The notes under the pieces: model-generated | Seen by the model: only the letters and a program-made list of their open reading frames with translations | Database searches by the model: none | Told to the model about the DNA's origin: nothing | NCBI RefSeq assembly: GCF_002834145.1 | Contig: NZ_PHNT01000008.1 | Coordinates: forward strand, 85,556-149,555 | Direction of reading: 5' to 3' | Origin: Roseovarius salinarum | GTDB lineage: Bacteria; Pseudomonadota; Alphaproteobacteria; Rhodobacterales; Rhodobacteraceae | DNA length: 64,000 bases | Program-made: the position numbers and the translations under genes | Shown here: in pieces, positions 61,253 to 64,000 of the stretch | Position numbering within the stretch: the stretch's first letter is position 1 | Layout of the letters: every line of letters starts with the position of its first letter

Positions 61253-62631
61253 CCGTCTTCGCCAGCACGCCCTTCGATGCGCTGGAGATCGGCATGGAGG
61301 CCGAGGGCCGCCGCCTCTGCGTGGCCGACGACCTTTACGTTTTCGCCCATGCAAGCGGTAATCTTAACCCGATGCACCTGCCGCGCGAGAACGGCGACGG
61401 TGACGGCAAGCCCGAGGCGGTCGCGCCGTCGATGTGGCTTGCCGCGCTGATCTCCTCGGTGCTGGGCAATCGCCTGCCCGGCCCCGGCACGCTATACGAA
61501 AGCCAGTCGCTGCGCTTCCTTGGCCGCGCACACGCCGGCGACGAACTGGTGGCCGGCGTGCGGGTGAAGGCCAAGGGCGAAAACCGCCGCGTGACCTTCG
61601 AAACCTGGGTGGCCCGCGCCGACGGCACGCGCATCGCCGAGGGCGAGGCCGAGGTCACCGCCCCCGCCGGCGAACAGAGTTTCGACGCCAGCGACGTGCC
61701 CGGGCTGACGGTGCAGCGGCACATGCATTTCGATCGGCTGCTCGACCTGGCCGAGCCGCTGCCCGCGATTCCGACGGTGGTCGTCGCCCCCGAGGATCCC
61801 TCGGCGCTGGGCGGGGCGCTGCTGGCGGCCGAGCACACGCTGATCACCCCGATCCTGGTGGGCAGCGCCGAGAAGATCCATGCCGCGGCCGCCGAGATCG
61901 GCGCGGATCTCTCCGGGCACGAGGTGATAGACCTGCCCGATCACGCCGCCGCCGCCGCGCGCGCCGTGGCGCTTGTCCACGAGGGCCGCGCGCGCGCCAT
62001 CATGAAAGGCCACCTGCACACCGACGACCTGCTGCATCCGGTCGTGCGCAAGGAGGGCGGGCTGCGCACCGGGCGCCGGCTGTCCCATGTCTTCGTGATG
62101 GACGTGCCGGGGCTGGATCACCTGCTGATGGTCACCGACGCGGCGATCAACATCGCGCCCGACCTCAAGACCAAGATCGACATCGTTCAGAACGCCATCG
62201 ACCTGGGCCACAGTGTCGGGCTCGAGGAGCCCAAGGTCGGCATCCTGTCGGCGGTCGAGACCGTGAACCCGGCGATCCCGTCGACCCTGGATGCCGCGGC
62301 GCTGTCGAAGATGGCCGACCGCGGCCAGATCACCGGCGGGCTGGTGGACGGCCCGCTGGCGATGGACAACGCCGTTGACATCCACGCGGCGGCCACCAAG
62401 GGGCTCAAGGGGCTGGTGGCGGGGCACGCGGAAATCCTCGTGGCGCCCAACCTCGAGGCCGGCAACATGCTGGCCAAGGAACTGACATTCATCGCGCACG
62501 CCGAGGCTGCCGGCGTCGTGCTGGGCGCGCAGGTGCCGATCATCCTGACCAGCCGGGCGGACGACGACAAGGCGCGGCTGGCCTCCTGCGCGGTGGCGGC
62601 GCTGCACGCCGAGGGGGCACGCGGGGCATGA
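61249..62631 (+). CDS. Bifunctional MaoC-like enoyl-CoA hydratase / phosphate acetyltransferase
   Basis: A 460-residue fusion. Residues 1 to about 140 form a hotdog domain of the MaoC/PhaJ type with SGNLNPMH (36-43). Residues about 150-460 form a PTA/PTB domain (HTLITPILVGSAEKIH, FVMDVPGLDHLLMVTDAAINI, in part) that interconverts acyl-CoA and acyl phosphate. In active PhaJ hydratases the motif has Asp where this protein has Asn38; His43 is kept. Coupled on both sides by ATGA overlaps. With AckA it would convert acyl-CoA to acyl phosphate and then acid plus ATP. Confidence 0.88.
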   Translation: MTVFASTPFDALEIGMEAEGRRLCVADDLYVFAHASGNLNPMHLPRENGDGDGKPEAVAPSMWLAALISSVLGNRLPGPGTLYESQSLRFLGRAHAGDELVAGVRVKAKGENRRVTFETWVARADGTRIAEGEAEVTAPAGEQSFDASDVPGLTVQRHMHFDRLLDLAEPLPAIPTVVVAPEDPSALGGALLAAEHTLITPILVGSAEKIHAAAAEIGADLSGHEVIDLPDHAAAAARAVALVHEGRARAIMKGHLHTDDLLHPVVRKEGGLRTGRRLSHVFVMDVPGLDHLLMVTDAAINIAPDLKTKIDIVQNAIDLGHSVGLEEPKVGILSAVETVNPAIPSTLDAAALSKMADRGQITGGLVDGPLAMDNAVDIHAAATKGLKGLVAGHAEILVAPNLEAGNMLAKELTFIAHAEAAGVVLGAQVPIILTSRADDDKARLASCAVAALHAEGARGA

Positions 62632-63791
62632 GCGCGATCCTGACACTCAACGCGGGCTCCTCCTCTCTCAAGTTCGCGGTCTACCGCGCGGCCGCGGAAC
62701 CCGCGCTGCTTGTATCCGGGCAGGTCGACCGCCTGGGCGGCGAGGCCGAGCTAAGGCTGAAGGACGCCCACGGTGCGGACGCGGGCGGCGACAACCTCGG
62801 GCCAGCCGACCATGCCGCGGCGCTCGACGCGATCCTGGCCGCCGCCGCGCCCCACCTGGAGGGGCGCGAGGTCACCGGCGTGGGCCACCGCATCGTGCAC
62901 GGCGGCACCGATTTCGACGCGCCGGCCGAGCTGACGCCGCAGGTCGTGGACCGGCTCGCGGCGCTCGAGCCGCTGGCCCCGCTGCACCAGCCGCACAACC
63001 TTGCCGGGGTGCGCGCGGCACAGGCCGCCTTTCCGCGGGCCACGCAGATCGGCTGCTTCGACACGGCGTTCCACCGCGGCCATCCGTGGGTGAACGACGC
63101 CTTCGCCCTGCCACGGCGGTTCCACGACGAGGGCGTGCGCCGCTACGGATTCCACGGGCTGAGCTACGACTACGTCACCGGGGAAGTCGCGCGGCGCCAT
63201 CCTGCCCTTGCCGACGCCAGGCTGGTGATCGCGCACCTGGGCAACGGCGCTTCGATGTGTGCCGCGCGCGGACGCCGCAGCATCGGGTCGAGCATGGGGT
63301 TCTCGGCGCTCGACGGGCTGCCGATGGGCACCCGATGCGGCCAGATCGACCCGGGCGTGCTGCTTTACCTGATGGACCGCCACGGCATGGACGCCGACGC
63401 GCTGACAGAGCTGCTTTACCGTGAAAGCGGGCTCAAGGGGATGTCGGGAATCAGCGGCGACATGCGTACGCTGGAAGCCTCCGACGCCCCCGAGGCGCAG
63501 GCCGCGATCGATTACTACACCTTCCGCATCCGCCGCGAGATCGGCGCGATGACCGCCGTTCTGGGCGGGATCGACGCGCTGGTCTTCTGCGGCGGCGTGG
63601 GCGAGAACTCGGCCCGCGTGCGCGCCGGGGCGGTGGAGGGTCTGGCGTACCTCGGGTTGGCGGTGGACGCGGACGCCAACGCGCGCAATGCCGACGCGAT
63701 CGGCGCCGGCGCGACGCCGGTTCTCGTGATCCCGACCGACGAGGAACGGGTGATCGCCCGCGCGGTCGCGGCGGCCGTGCCGGCAAGCTAG
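62628..63791 (+). CDS. ackA: Acetate kinase
   Basis: A 387-residue ASKHA-fold kinase converting acetyl phosphate and ADP to acetate and ATP. Signatures are LTLNAGSSSLKFAV (5-18), VTGVGHRIVHGG, GFHGLSYDYV, the phosphate loop HLGNGASMCA, and VFCGGVGENSARVR. It follows the Pta fusion with a four-base overlap and is the last gene of the operon. Propionate or butyrate kinase activity is possible within the family. Confidence 0.95.
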   Translation: MSAILTLNAGSSSLKFAVYRAAAEPALLVSGQVDRLGGEAELRLKDAHGADAGGDNLGPADHAAALDAILAAAAPHLEGREVTGVGHRIVHGGTDFDAPAELTPQVVDRLAALEPLAPLHQPHNLAGVRAAQAAFPRATQIGCFDTAFHRGHPWVNDAFALPRRFHDEGVRRYGFHGLSYDYVTGEVARRHPALADARLVIAHLGNGASMCAARGRRSIGSSMGFSALDGLPMGTRCGQIDPGVLLYLMDRHGMDADALTELLYRESGLKGMSGISGDMRTLEASDAPEAQAAIDYYTFRIRREIGAMTAVLGGIDALVFCGGVGENSARVRAGAVEGLAYLGLAVDADANARNADAIGAGATPVLVIPTDEERVIARAVAAAVPAS

Positions 63792-63843
63792 GCCGGCGCG
63801 CGGGCCTCGTCCCGGCAGATCAAGCCGAGCCCGCCCCCGGACG

Positions 63844-63857
63844 CGCCCCGCGGGGCG
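63844..63857. terminator. GC palindrome between convergent ackA and galU
   Basis: CGCCCCG directly abuts its inverse CGGGGCG, which could fold as a 5-bp stem with a CGCG loop. It lies between the two stops and may act as a weak bidirectional terminator. No T-run is present. Confidence 0.3.
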
Positions 63858-63869
63858 GCAGGGTGCCCC

Positions 63870-64000
63870 TCACTGCGCGGCGCGGTCGGCGTTGACGACC
63901 TCGGCGAGGTAGCGGGCGAGGTCGTCGCGCAGGTCGTCGCGGGCCAGCGCGAAGGCCACCGTCGCCTGCAGGAAGCCCGCCTTCGAGCCGCAGTCGAACC
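63870..64000 (-). CDS. galU: UTP--glucose-1-phosphate uridylyltransferase, C-terminus (partial)
   Basis: Only the last 42 full codons are present, the gene entering from the right edge. The segment FDCGSKAGFLQATVAFALAR is characteristic of the GalU C-terminal region, which includes the sugar-nucleotide-binding DCGSK(x)G motif. GalU makes UDP-glucose for exopolysaccharide and LPS. The stop TGA is at 63872-63870. It is convergent with ackA, 78 bases away. Confidence 0.85.
   Translation of the reverse strand, partial: FDCGSKAGFLQATVAFALARDDLRDDLARYLAEVVNADRAAQ

Noticed and set aside
58874..61354. Long antisense open frame opposite the DUF3141 gene
   Set aside because: Absence of stops on the complementary strand is expected at this GC content. 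The translation is arginine/glycine/histidine-rich with no family resemblance.
1..64000. tRNA, rRNA, insertion sequences, prophage genes or defence systems
   Set aside because: I looked across intergenic regions and gene content and found no supporting sequence. The window is mostly housekeeping and metabolic genes.

Overview
The window is uniformly GC-rich (about 65-70% by eye) and reads as a chromosomal segment of an alphaproteobacterium of the Rhodobacteraceae/Roseobacter group. The indicators are aerobic cobaltochelatase genes cobS and cobT near bolA and a J-domain gene, two DUF2484 genes inside the division and cell-wall cluster, a secreted RTX protein ending in a Hint domain, a 16-strand-type porin, a phasin, and a TPP-riboswitch thiamine salvage operon. 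I see no tRNA, rRNA, insertion sequence, phage gene or CRISPR array.

Layout. 1-2.2 kb: the start of a leftward exported protein, an AT-rich palindromic operator candidate, then an SDR oxidoreductase and kynureninase. 2.3-4.8 kb: the RTX/Hint protein. 4.8-9.3 kb (leftward): a HemG-type flavodoxin, a PuuD-type hydrolase, GlcG and malate synthase G; two inverted repeats lie upstream of glcB. 9.1-10.8 kb: a cryptochrome/photolyase coupled to a DUF2256 protein. 10.9-17.9 kb (rightward): PepN, an unrecognised 420-aa protein, GatB, a small membrane protein, a hotdog thioesterase and a DUF4177 protein. 17.9-25.2 kb: bolA, a J-domain gene, cobS and cobT, split by a leftward cassette of ECF sigma factor, RskA-type anti-sigma factor, fasciclin protein, Tat-exported MsrB and OsmC. 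25.3-30.7 kb: aminopeptidase P, DUF427, a ClC channel/antiporter and an FAD-linked 2-hydroxyacid dehydrogenase.

30.9-47.1 kb is the leftward dcw cluster: ftsW-murG-murC, then an APC permease, two DUF2484 genes and two small unknowns, then murB-ddl-ftsQ-ftsA-ftsZ, a strong terminator, and lpxC-bamD-recN. Most of these genes overlap by 1-26 bases, which suggests tight translational coupling.

47.2-58 kb: a BaiN-type flavoprotein, dusA, a coiled-coil protein and a phasin; a YihY membrane protein; the TPP riboswitch with thiM-thiE-thiD; a lipoprotein; two tandem sulfotransferases; and a porin with its own terminator. 58.2-63.8 kb: a tightly coupled operon fabI - DUF3141 hydrolase - MaoC/phosphotransacetylase fusion - ackA. 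The DUF3141 protein carries a PHA-synthase-like G-x-C-x-G-G box. The window ends inside galU.

The most notable non-coding observation is a dispersed composite element: a GC hairpin followed by a conserved box near CCCCGGAGTATTT...GCAAGATGAA. It occurs four times, plus one degenerate copy, and each copy lies just 3' of a gene in the sense orientation.
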